The notes below the pieces were generated by a model. The model searched no databases, was not told the DNA's origin, and saw only the letters and a list, made by a program, of their open reading frames with translations. A stretch of 15,151 bases of DNA. It comes from DATLZC01 sp037444005. Its GTDB lineage: Bacteria; Chloroflexota; Dehalococcoidia; DSTF01; JACRBR01. The stretch lies in the NCBI GenBank assembly GCA_037444005.1, contig JBBING010000057.1, positions 1-15,151 of the forward strand, in the 5' to 3' direction. This document shows, piece after piece, positions 1 to 5,729 of the stretch. Positions within the stretch are counted from its first letter, which is position 1; each line of letters starts with the position of its first letter. The position numbers and the translations under genes are program-made.

Positions 1-54
1 CAGGTGCTTTCGCTAACTTCACCTCACCGTTTCCACCGCGAAGAGCGTAGAGCC

Positions 55-438
55 CTAGCCCCGAAGGCCGAAGCGCGCCTCTTCGGCTTCGATCTCGCGC
101 TCGATGACCGCGCGCGGGGTCAACCACAGGACGAGCGCGATGACCACTGCGACGGCGAGCGCGTCGTCAGCGTACCCGAGAACTGGAATGAAATCGGGCA
201 CGAGGTCGAAGGGCAGCGCCAGATACAGCAGCAGGGCGGGAAGCGTGAGCTTCGCCGGGAGCGGGACATCCGGACTCGACAACAGGCGGCGGGCGAGGGC
301 CAGCTTCCCGCGCCCCGGCAGGGCGAGGACCCTCCGAATCACCGGATGGCGGGTCGCCCAACGATAGGCCAGCCACACTCCCGCCGCCAGCGCGACCGCC
401 GCCACGGCTGAGGCAACGATGACCTGCCACGGCTGCAT
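55..438 (-). CDS. DUF1232 (YkvA-family) small membrane protein
   Basis: This encodes 127 residues. A hydrophobic N-terminal segment spans about residues 7-27, followed by a basic stretch and a second hydrophobic block. The second block carries the DUF1232 core, LPFDLVPDFIPVLGYADD (about residues 75-92), in which the aspartates and the PDFIP turn are the family hallmark. A further hydrophobic helix (about 93-107) precedes a charged tail. The family is widespread in bacteria and has no settled function; the protein is probably in the inner membrane. The start at 438 gives a protein opening directly into the first hydrophobic segment. It reads away from the next gene, and the 160-base gap between them (439-598) contains the promoter of the neighbour. 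Family assignment is firm and function is unknown. Confidence 0.88.
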   Translation of the reverse strand: MQPWQVIVASAVAAVALAAGVWLAYRWATRHPVIRRVLALPGRGKLALARRLLSSPDVPLPAKLTLPALLLYLALPFDLVPDFIPVLGYADDALAVAVVIALVLWLTPRAVIEREIEAEEARFGLRG

Positions 439-532
439 AACCTCAGTGTACTGGCGGCGGGCGGAGCGGCTCGGGATAGCGCACCTGCATCAAGATTGGG
501 GCGCCCGCATGGTGGTAATCTTTCCGAGCGTC

Positions 533-541
533 TGCTAGAAT
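533..541 (+). promoter_or_regulatory. Extended -10 promoter candidate for the R2-like gene pair
   Basis: TGCTAGAAT combines a TG dinucleotide one base upstream of a TAGAAT hexamer, the form of an extended -10 element. No good -35 hexamer sits 17 bases upstream, which extended -10 promoters tolerate. The transcript would start near 548. It would carry a small perfect hairpin (ACGCTC/GAGCGT with a 4-base loop, 564-579) just before the ribosome-binding site AGGAGAGGAG (582-591). Predicted by eye only. Confidence 0.45.
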
Positions 542-598
542 AGCGCCCACGCTGCGGTGCTTGACGCTCTCGTGAGCGTGCAGGAGAGGAGAGCCGGT

Positions 599-1681
599 AT
601 GAATCGCGACATCCTCGAACAGCTTCGGCGCGAACCTGGGGCCGAGGACCTAGACCTCTCGTGGCTCGAGCGGCCCGCGGCCGAGCGGGGGCTGCGGGTC
701 GTCCCGGGCAAACGGGGCCTCACTCTGGAGGACATCGCGACCGGCTCCTACGGGGCGATTCCGGACGAGACGCGGAACCGCAGCGGACGGCTGCGGGGCA
801 TGGCGCCCCGGCCCGACGCGCAGGTCTTCGAGAAGCACTGGCGGGCGCGCACCGATTCGTGGTCGGAGTCCGCGATGCTGCTCTACGAGGAGGCGGTGCA
901 GCGCCAGTGGAGTTCGGCGACGGACATTCCGTGGCAGGACCTGCCCGAGCTGGACGAGAACCTCGAGCTAGCGATGTCGCAGCTCTGCACGTTCCTGACG
1001 CAGGTGGAGTTCATCGCCGGCGACGTACCTGGCCAGTACGCGCCCAACATCAGCGGCGAGTACTTCGAGGTCGGCCTCTTTCTCGCCACGCAGATCATGG
1101 ACGAGGCGCGGCACCTCGACGTCTTCCGCAAGCGCGCGCTGGCCAACGGCGTGGGGCTGCTCCAGGCGGGCCCCGGCGCCGTCGGACTGCTGACGGCCCA
1201 GGACTTCACCGAGATGACATCGACCCTGCACCTCGTGGGCGAGGGTTTCGTGCAGTCGATGTTCCGCATGGGCGAGCTCTTCGCGCAGAGCGAGGTGGAC
1301 AAGCGTATGTTCCGCCTGGCGGCGCAGGACGAAAGCCGCCACGTGGCGTTCGGCGTCATGCACATGAAGTACGTCATCGACACCGAGCCCGAGCGCCGCG
1401 AGGAGATTCACACGTACCTCGACCGGATGGAAGGCCTGCTGGGCGCGGGATCCGCCCAGGCCGGCCTCACGGGCGGCGGCGCGACTGGCGAGGCGCTGGC
1501 CATTCTGCTCGGCGGCGGCACCAGCGAGTCGCAGCTCAACGAGGGCTATCGGAAGCTCCTCGCCATCAGGAAGCGCCAGGTCAACGAATACATGCACCGA
1601 CTCGAAGTGGTGGGCCTGGGAGACCGCCGGGAGCGCATGGCTCCGGGCCTGAGGCTGTTCCTCGACCCGCCGCGGAATTAG
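599..1681 (+). CDS. R2-like / ferritin-like di-metal carboxylate protein with intact metal site
   Basis: This encodes 360 residues. The start at ATG 599 was chosen because a strong ribosome-binding site (AGGAGAGGAG, 582-591) precedes it; a longer in-frame start at 557 has none. The architecture is that of ribonucleotide-reductase R2-like/R2lox proteins. A helix with YEEAVQRQW...DIPW lies at about residues 96-112. The candidate metal ligands follow: Glu137, Glu169-x-x-His172 (DEARH), Glu215 (LVGEGF) and Glu245-x-x-His248 (DESRH). That is the full four-carboxylate, two-histidine set with R2-like spacing. Such proteins bind Fe/Fe or Mn/Fe and activate oxygen, for radical generation or oxidation of a lipophilic substrate. 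No ribonucleotide reductase large subunit is in the window, so an R2lox-like oxidase or other ferritin-like role is as likely as a true NrdB/NrdF. It is followed at once by a degenerate paralogue, probably in the same transcript. Confidence 0.85.
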   Translation: MNRDILEQLRREPGAEDLDLSWLERPAAERGLRVVPGKRGLTLEDIATGSYGAIPDETRNRSGRLRGMAPRPDAQVFEKHWRARTDSWSESAMLLYEEAVQRQWSSATDIPWQDLPELDENLELAMSQLCTFLTQVEFIAGDVPGQYAPNISGEYFEVGLFLATQIMDEARHLDVFRKRALANGVGLLQAGPGAVGLLTAQDFTEMTSTLHLVGEGFVQSMFRMGELFAQSEVDKRMFRLAAQDESRHVAFGVMHMKYVIDTEPERREEIHTYLDRMEGLLGAGSAQAGLTGGGATGEALAILLGGGTSESQLNEGYRKLLAIRKRQVNEYMHRLEVVGLGDRRERMAPGLRLFLDPPRN

Positions 1682-1764
1682 CGGCGACGTCCGGAAGGGC
1701 ACGAAGCAGCGCGGGCCGGGCGGTAGGAGACGCCGCCCGGTTCGCATCGACGGCAGGTGAGGCG

Positions 1765-2877
1765 ATGCCAGACGCGAACCTCCTTCCCAGCGCGGACGAA
1801 CAGGAAGCTGGAGCGGCGACGCAGACGCAGGCGCCCGCCGCTGGCGCGGCGCCCCCCCAGTTCCAGTTCCCGTCCTTGGACATGAGTTGGGCGCGCGTTC
1901 CCACGGAGCGGCCGCCCCGGCCCAAGATCGGGTCGGACGGCTTCACCCTCCGGATGGCCGACGTCGGTTCGTATGGATGGGCGCCGGACCGATGGCCTTA
2001 CGAGAACGATACGCCGCGCGGGTCGTATCCCGCGGAGGACCGCGGCCTTCCCGCACCCTACACCATCTACGACAAGGCGGAAGTGTGGGCCGACAACGCC
2101 GCGGACCTCTACGAGCTGGCCATCCGCGAGCGCTGGGCGCCCGCGACCCACGTCTCGTGGGGCAGCATCGAACCGCTGCCCGACCATGTCGAGGCGGCGC
2201 TCGACCAGATCTTCACGTCGATTTCGGAGCAGCAGTACAACTCCGCACAGGTCTTCATGGGCCGGCTGCGCGACATCTCCTATGGCTACCACGAGGTCAA
2301 GCTCTTCCTCGCGACGCAGATCTACGATTGCGCCCGCCACGTGGAGGCGTTCCGGAAGCGGGCGCTGGCCAACGGCGGCGGCCTCGGGGTGCAGTCGCCG
2401 GGCTTGCTCAACCGCGCGGCGTACGCGGCGTTCAAGTTCACGGAGCTCACCGTGTACGTGAACCTGATCCGCACCTCGTTCCTGCTCACGCTGTCCGAGT
2501 GGGGCGACCGCATCGGACGGTCGCAGGCCGACCGGCAGCTCTTCGAGTGGACGGCGAACGACCTGCGACGACATCTCGCGTACGGCATCGAGCACCTGAA
2601 GTACTACCTGCAGACCGACCCAGGACGGCGAACCCAGGTGCGCACGTGGCTCGCTCGGGGCGAGGTGATGATGGCGGCGGATTTGCGGCGCGATAAGCCG
2701 CTGCGCGAGGCGCTCATCCTCGCTCTGGGGGAGACCGTGCAGGAGGGCAAAGCGCGGCTCCGCGAGCTGCGTCAGGCGCAACTTACCAAATACGTGCGGA
2801 GCCTCGAGGCGGCGACGGTGTACGGCCACGCCGAGCGCGTGGTTCCGCAGCTCAAGGACATCATCGAGAACCCCTGA
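1765..2877 (+). CDS. R2-like paralogue lacking the metal-binding carboxylates (probable pseudoenzyme)
   Basis: This encodes 370 residues. ATG 1765 follows AGGTGAGG (1755-1762) and opens into a low-complexity Ala/Gln/Pro-rich tail (about residues 1-36), then the same fold as the upstream gene. The central block EVKLFLATQIYDCARH (177-192), continuing through FRKRALANG, matches the neighbour at 24 of 32 positions over residues 176-207, so the two are true paralogues. By ungapped alignment in each block the metal ligands change as follows: Glu137 to Gln157, Glu169 to Cys189, Glu215 to Thr237 and Glu245 to Leu267. Both histidines (192, 270) remain. A canonical di-metal site therefore looks impossible. 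The frame is intact, with no premature stop, and conservation around the lost ligands argues for selection rather than decay. It is separated from the first gene by 83 bases and probably cotranscribed. The likely role, by inference, is as a partner or scaffold for the intact subunit. Confidence 0.82.
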   Translation: MPDANLLPSADEQEAGAATQTQAPAAGAAPPQFQFPSLDMSWARVPTERPPRPKIGSDGFTLRMADVGSYGWAPDRWPYENDTPRGSYPAEDRGLPAPYTIYDKAEVWADNAADLYELAIRERWAPATHVSWGSIEPLPDHVEAALDQIFTSISEQQYNSAQVFMGRLRDISYGYHEVKLFLATQIYDCARHVEAFRKRALANGGGLGVQSPGLLNRAAYAAFKFTELTVYVNLIRTSFLLTLSEWGDRIGRSQADRQLFEWTANDLRRHLAYGIEHLKYYLQTDPGRRTQVRTWLARGEVMMAADLRRDKPLREALILALGETVQEGKARLRELRQAQLTKYVRSLEAATVYGHAERVVPQLKDIIENP

Positions 2878-2920
2878 GAGGCACGCGGGGGCTTCGCGGC
2901 CGCGCCCGTGACCGCCGACG

Positions 2921-3340
2921 TCAGTTCACTGTCGCGCTGACCTCGGCGGTGTCAGCGCTTTCCCACGCCTCGTAGAACGCCCGCACGACGTAGTAGTACG
3001 TCCCGGCTGGCGGCGTGTCCGTGTACGAGGTGGCGGCGCGCGGCGTGACCTCTGCGATCAACGTGTACGGTCCCCCGCTCGTGTCGCTCCGGTAGATTCG
3101 GTACCCCGACGCGTAGTCGTCGGGCGTCGTCGTCCACTGGAGCTCCACCGTCGCGCCTCCGGTGGCGGTCAATTCCGACGGCGGTTCCAGGGTGTCAGTG
3201 TCGAAGGCGTTGCTTCCCACTGACTGCTCGTCGACGAAGAGCGTCAGCCCGCACGTCGAGGCGGCCGCAGCCGCGCTCAGGGCTACCCCCAGGAGGAGCG
3301 TGGCGAGCGCCGCGCTGAGCGGCCCACGAACGGGCGTCAT
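2921..3340 (-). CDS. Secreted fibronectin type III domain protein of the TasA/SipW operon
   Basis: This encodes 139 residues. The start at 3340 overlaps the stop of the signal peptidase gene as ATGA (four bases shared), which fixes the start and implies translational coupling. The N-terminus has a hydrophobic signal segment (about residues 8-27). A short block containing FVDEQSVGSNAFDTDTL (35-51) follows, and is reminiscent of the post-signal motif of TasA/camelysin-like proteins (N-T-F-x-x-G-T-L). Residues about 52-137 form one FnIII domain: PPSELTATGG, LQW, YRIYRS, GGPYTLIAEV, SYTDT and GTYYYVVRAFY are the usual strand signatures. FnIII domains mediate protein or carbohydrate contacts outside the cell. 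It is likely an exported accessory or adhesive component of the surface structure made by this operon, and it may be a substrate of the peptidase encoded just upstream. Confidence 0.85.
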   Translation of the reverse strand: MTPVRGPLSAALATLLLGVALSAAAAASTCGLTLFVDEQSVGSNAFDTDTLEPPSELTATGGATVELQWTTTPDDYASGYRIYRSDTSGGPYTLIAEVTPRAATSYTDTPPAGTYYYVVRAFYEAWESADTAEVSATVN

Positions 3341-3906
3341 GACGCGACGTGGGCCCTCCGCCATCGCGCGAGGCTCCACAGGGTTATCGCCAGCAGCGCG
3401 GCCAGGGGCGCCGCGAAAAAGGCGAGCAGCCCGCCGGTCGTCCGGGCGAAGTGGATGAGAAACCCCACCAGGGGGACGTGGTACACGACCCGGTCGCCGT
3501 CGCCTTCCAAACGCAGGGGATGGGCGTCCGCGTAGGCGTTCGCATCGCCCTTGGTGATGAAGAGGCGCTCGCCCTCTTGGACCCGCACGTCGACAACGCG
3601 ATGGAGCACCGGCGAGCTCGCGGGTGAGCCCTCGAAGGCGATGATATCGCCCACCTTCACCTGGTTTGCGTTGACCGGCCGCGCGACCGCCACGCTGCCC
3701 AGCGGGAGCGCAGGTTCCATACTGCCTCCGTACACGATGTACGCGTGGTAGCCGAAGGCAGTGGGGAGCGTGGCGGCCGCGACGGCCCCGAGGGTGACGG
3801 CGAACATCAGCGACGCGAGCGCGATGCCGCCGCGGCGGCACACTGGCAACGCGCGTCGAAGGAGCGCGGAAGAACGTACGGCGTAACGCATCGTCATAGC
3901 GCCCAT
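3337..3906 (-). CDS. sipW: Signal peptidase I of the SipW / ER-type (Ser-His)
   Basis: This encodes 189 residues. A transmembrane helix (about 28-48) leads into the catalytic region. The nucleophile Ser62 lies in GGSMEPALPLGS. His102 lies in VLHRVV, at the position where typical bacterial signal peptidases carry lysine. Asp121 and Asp127 lie in TKGDANAYAD. A second hydrophobic helix (about 157-178) lies near the C-terminus. The histidine marks the archaeal/eukaryotic-type subclass represented by Bacillus SipW, which processes TasA-type matrix proteins. Start 3906 lies three bases after the upstream stop; in-frame ATGs at 3897 and 3891 are alternatives. The neighbours fit: its probable substrate is encoded immediately upstream, and an FnIII protein overlaps downstream. 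It probably matures both. The gene symbol is by analogy, not proven orthology. Confidence 0.9.
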   Translation of the reverse strand: MGAMTMRYAVRSSALLRRALPVCRRGGIALASLMFAVTLGAVAAATLPTAFGYHAYIVYGGSMEPALPLGSVAVARPVNANQVKVGDIIAFEGSPASSPVLHRVVDVRVQEGERLFITKGDANAYADAHPLRLEGDGDRVVYHVPLVGFLIHFARTTGGLLAFFAAPLAALLAITLWSLARWRRAHVAS

Positions 3907-3909
3907 CGC

Positions 3910-4533
3910 CTACGGGTTGTTCGCGGTCTGCTCGGCGTAGAAGCGGAAGGTCGCCGCGGTCGACGCGTTCTGGTACGCGTTGCCCGTGGACGGCGGAAGC
4001 TCCACGAGGAAGCAGAGGACCTCGCTCGCGCCCGCCGCGAGCGTCCGGTCGCCGGTCTGTTCGCCCTGGGACGTGTCGCCCACGATGGCGGTTTCGCTCG
4101 CGCCTCCGAGATCGCCGGGGCCGTACAGAACGGTCGCGGGCGGCGCGCTCGCGCACGTCTGACCGGCGTCGCCTTCGTCGGCTTCGTCCCAGATAGTGAG
4201 ATCGAGCTGGGCCCGCAGTCCCTTGCCGTCCGGATTCGACGCCTCGCTCGTGATGGCGTACCGGAGGTCCAGAGAGCCCGCGTTCTGGACCGTCAGGTCT
4301 TTGACGACGTTATCTCCGGGCGCCATGTCGCTGAACGAGATGAACGCCGTCGAGGGTGACGTCGAAATGTCGAGCGTGCCGGTCGAGAACGTGTTCGTGG
4401 TGTTCGTGGCGACGTCGGAAAAGAACGCGAAGCCGACGACGCCGCTCAGGCTTGCCGCCAGTCCTATCGCCATGACCGAAAGGAGCACGAGGCCCCAGGC
4501 GAAGGGCGGGCGTGGAAGGTGAAGGTACCGCAT
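3910..4533 (-). CDS. TasA/camelysin-like exported protein with SipW-type signal peptide
   Basis: This encodes 207 residues. The start at 4533 sits 8 bases after a perfect AGGAGG (4542-4547), so it is preferred over a longer frame from 4584. The N-terminus is a hydrophobic signal sequence (about 12-36) ending in VVGFAFFSD, then NTFSTGTLDI (47-56). This is the combination typical of proteins cleaved by SipW-type peptidases. The mature part resembles TasA/CalY beta-sandwich proteins, for example MAPGDNVVKDLTVQNAGSLDLRYAI (70-94, quoted as the PGD...N-x-G-x-L pattern). Cys127 and Cys174 could form a disulfide. In Bacillus, TasA polymerises into biofilm matrix fibres; here a surface or matrix filament role is inferred. 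The gene is first in a three-gene operon, and its leader carries a cyclic-di-GMP riboswitch, which supports the biofilm interpretation. Confidence 0.87.
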   Translation of the reverse strand: MRYLHLPRPPFAWGLVLLSVMAIGLAASLSGVVGFAFFSDVATNTTNTFSTGTLDISTSPSTAFISFSDMAPGDNVVKDLTVQNAGSLDLRYAITSEASNPDGKGLRAQLDLTIWDEADEGDAGQTCASAPPATVLYGPGDLGGASETAIVGDTSQGEQTGDRTLAAGASEVLCFLVELPPSTGNAYQNASTAATFRFYAEQTANNP

Positions 4534-4558
4534 CCGACGAACCTCCTGCGCACAGCGT

Positions 4559-4576
4559 CTCCCACCGAAGCGGGAG
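4559..4576 (-). promoter_or_regulatory. UUCG-capped hairpin between riboswitch and ribosome-binding site
   Basis: On the reverse strand CTCCCGC and GTGGGAG pair (7 bp with one G-U) around a TTCG loop closed by C-G, a very stable tetraloop. It lies about 24 bases after the riboswitch aptamer and 11 bases before AGGAGG of the TasA-like gene. No run of T follows, so it is not a classical terminator. It may be part of the expression platform or a 5'-leader stabiliser; the mechanism is not evident. Confidence 0.5.
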
Positions 4577-4599
4577 CCCACCACTGATGTCGGCAGGTC

Positions 4600-4690
4600 G
4601 GCTCTTCGGCAGCTCAGCCGTCATAGCCCGGCGGGCCGTAGACCTGGAGCTTTGCGCCCCTGCCTTTCGGCAGGTTTGCCTTTATCGGAG
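4600..4690 (-). promoter_or_regulatory. Cyclic-di-GMP class I (GEMM-I) riboswitch
   Basis: Read on the reverse strand, the order of conserved elements matches the GEMM-I aptamer. First is GATAAAGGCAAACC (P1 entry and the invariant GGCAAACC; its complement is at 4673-4680). Next is the P2 hairpin CTGCC-GAAA-GGCAG with a GNRA tetraloop (4660-4673). Then come GGGGCGCAAAGC (core; GCGCAAAGC at 4649-4657), GGTCTACGG leading into a short P3 hairpin GGCCC/GGGCT (4625-4637), and CTATGACGGC. Last is GCTGCCGAA, the 3' signature, whose TGCC pairs with the opening GGCA. Class I aptamers bind cyclic-di-GMP and often control motility, matrix and surface genes. It lies about 70 bases upstream of the TasA-like start, in the right orientation. 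Whether the ligand turns expression on or off cannot be told. Rho-independent termination is not obvious, so translational control is possible. Confidence 0.92.
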
Positions 4691-4793
4691 CGGGGGTTGA
4701 CGCCCCTGTTAGCCTGTCCATTCCGGTATCGGATGGCGCGGTCGAAACCTGAAGGACGAATCCCTGGGGGAGAGGGTTGCAAGATGAAACTCA
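4691..4793. other. Gene-free upstream part of the TasA operon leader
   Basis: Together with the riboswitch and leader, this belongs to a gene-free stretch of 355 bases (4534-4888). The TasA operon promoter must lie here. On the reverse strand no convincing -35/-10 pair with 16-18-base spacing is visible; GCTAACAG and GATACC are weak -10-like candidates. No open frame with coding character was seen in either direction. Confidence 0.5.
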
Positions 4794-4864
4794 GGTGCTG
4801 GCACCCGTTTTGAGGCGGAAGCCGACATCGCCCGGGGCGCGAGGGTAGGTTTCGCGCCCCGGGC
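4794..4864 (-). terminator. Probable terminator region of the hemerythrin gene
   Basis: Downstream of the hemerythrin stop (4889) the reverse-strand transcript meets a perfect 13-bp inverted repeat with a 9-base loop (4852-4864 with 4830-4842, core GCCCGGGGCGCGA). It then meets a second smaller hairpin, GGTGC/GCACC (4794-4805), followed on the reverse strand by TGAGTTTCATCTT, which is moderately T-rich. The first stem has no T tract. Together they plausibly end transcription before the riboswitch leader, though Rho involvement cannot be excluded. Confidence 0.55.
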
Positions 4865-4888
4865 GCTCGTCCGCGGCGCGATGCGATG

Positions 4889-5374
4889 CTATTTCTTTCG
4901 GACCGTGTCCGCCCACTCGAGCAAGGGCAGGCCGGCCGCCCGGCATTCGTCGATGTTGGTGTTGATCCGGTCGATGGTGGGCCGGTCGAACGTCTCGACG
5001 AAGATGAGCAGGCCGTCGCAATCGCTCACGTGCGGCAGGATCGTCTGCACGGCTTCGACGCCGGTGCGGACGTCCTCGTCGGTGAACGACTCCTTGCCCA
5101 CGAGCTCGACCAGCTTCTTGGCGAGCTCAATGGCTCCGTCGTGGTCCTCGATCATCCGGTCGACATAACGGCCCAGGATGGGTTTGAGCGCGGGGTAGAG
5201 GGACTCCTCCTCGTATCGGAAGTGGGGGCCGGTCAGTTCGTTGAGCCGGCCGAGGACCTCGCGCGCACGGGCGGGGTCGCGCGCCTCGAACGCCGCCTTC
5301 AGGGCGAAGAGCGTGTCGCGGACCTTGCGGTGGTCCTCCCTGAATTCGGTAAACACATCCGTCGCCGTGGCCAT
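4889..5374 (-). CDS. Hemerythrin HHE cation-binding domain protein
   Basis: This encodes 161 residues, a four-helix hemerythrin-like protein. The diiron ligands are recognisable: His15 (EDHRKVRD), His51-x-x-x-Glu55 (GPHFRYEEE), His78 (EDHDGAI) and His115-x-x-x-x-Asp120 (LPHVSDCD). The full set implies a working oxygen- or NO-responsive diiron centre. Bacterial hemerythrins serve in oxygen sensing or storage, NO handling or iron-sulfur repair; which applies is not decided here. The start at 5374 follows AGGGAGGT (5382-5389, reverse strand); longer frames upstream lack family similarity. It is monocistronic by position, with terminator-like hairpins on both sides. A TACAAT hexamer at 5476-5471 on the same strand is a possible -10 element. 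Confidence 0.9.
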   Translation of the reverse strand: MATATDVFTEFREDHRKVRDTLFALKAAFEARDPARAREVLGRLNELTGPHFRYEEESLYPALKPILGRYVDRMIEDHDGAIELAKKLVELVGKESFTDEDVRTGVEAVQTILPHVSDCDGLLIFVETFDRPTIDRINTNIDECRAAGLPLLEWADTVRKK

Positions 5375-5470
5375 GGTGCGCACCTCCCTGGTTGAGTTCC
5401 TTCGGACCCCGGACGCGGACGACCTCAATGATGGGGCAAGCGCATCAGCGGTGAAATGGCCAAAGGTCAC

Positions 5471-5476
5471 ATTGTA
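5471..5476 (-). promoter_or_regulatory. Possible -10 element of the hemerythrin gene
   Basis: TACAAT on the reverse strand lies about 97 bases upstream of the hemerythrin start and just downstream of the tRNA terminator. The best upstream -35-like sequence (TTGTCG) is only 12 bases away, which is too close for a standard promoter. This remains a weak call. Confidence 0.3.
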
Positions 5477-5517
5477 GAGCGAGAACGTCGACAAGCGCCG
5501 GGCGGCGTGAAACGCAA

Positions 5518-5546
5518 CGACCCCGTCCACGGTCGGGACGGGGTCG
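5518..5546 (-). terminator. Rho-independent-like terminator after the tRNA
   Basis: A perfect 11-bp stem, CGACCCCGTCC / GGACGGGGTCG with a 7-base loop, begins 14 bases past the 3' end of the tRNA. On the reverse strand it is followed by TTGCGTTTC, a short T-rich tail. It should separate the tRNA transcript from the hemerythrin gene. Confidence 0.7.
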
Positions 5547-5560
5547 ATTGGAGGCGACGC

Positions 5561-5635
5561 TGGTAGCAGCGGCAGGATTCGAACCTGCGACCAAGGGCTT
5601 ATGAGTCCCCTGCTCTACCGCTGAGCTACGCTGCC
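5561..5635 (-). tRNA. tRNA with CAU anticodon, probably elongator tRNA-Met
   Basis: A 75-base cloverleaf on the reverse strand. It has acceptor GGCAGCG/CGCTGCT (first pair G-U), D-stem GCTC/GAGC, an anticodon arm with loop CTCATAA (anticodon CAU), a T arm GCAGG-TTCGAAT-CCTGC, discriminator A and an encoded CCA. The anticodon stem (GGGGA/GCCCT) lacks the three consecutive G-C pairs next to the loop that mark initiator tRNA, so this is not tRNA-fMet. A CAU anticodon also fits tRNA-Ile2, whose C34 is modified to lysidine; the sequence alone does not exclude that. Confidence 0.93.
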
Positions 5636-5645
5636 CCGCACTGAA

Positions 5646-5651
5646 CTTATA
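5646..5651 (-). promoter_or_regulatory. tRNA promoter, extended -10 element
   Basis: The reverse strand reads TGCTATAAG, an extended -10 (TATAAG with upstream TG), about 10 bases before the tRNA 5' end at 5635. The expected -35 region reads TTCGTC or TTTTCG, a poor match. Confidence 0.5.
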
Positions 5652-5729
5652 GCACAAGCGCCGGTGCGGACGAAAAGACCCCGGGACGTCGGCCTGCCAA
5701 ATGCGCTCGCGCGCTGCTATCGTGGACGC

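Noticed and set aside
599..1681. Calling the first R2-like protein a ribonucleotide reductase beta subunit outright
   Set aside because: The ligand set fits, but no large subunit is adjacent and R2lox or other ferritin-like oxidases share the pattern, so a broader name is used.
661..1764. Long in-frame upstream extension of the second R2-like gene (a 738-residue frame)
   Set aside because: It runs out of frame through the intact R2-like gene and is Arg/Gly/Ala-rich nonsense. The real start is ATG 1765 with a ribosome-binding site.
2882..2910. Possible bidirectional terminator between the convergent R2-like and FnIII genes
   Set aside because: The outer arms CACG/CGTG pair, but the stem is interrupted and has no T tract on either strand. 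Support is too weak to annotate.
3341..4156. N-terminal extension of the FnIII frame to 411 residues
   Set aside because: The extension is the shadow of the signal peptidase and TasA-like genes in another frame. The ATGA overlap gives a natural start at 3340.
4697..4702. TTGACG on the forward strand upstream of the riboswitch region
   Set aside because: It looks like a -35 hexamer, but no -10 lies at the right distance and no forward gene follows.
4691..4790. A second, tandem riboswitch upstream of the first
   Set aside because: No second GGCAAACC or GCGCAAAGC core was found on the reverse strand in this stretch.
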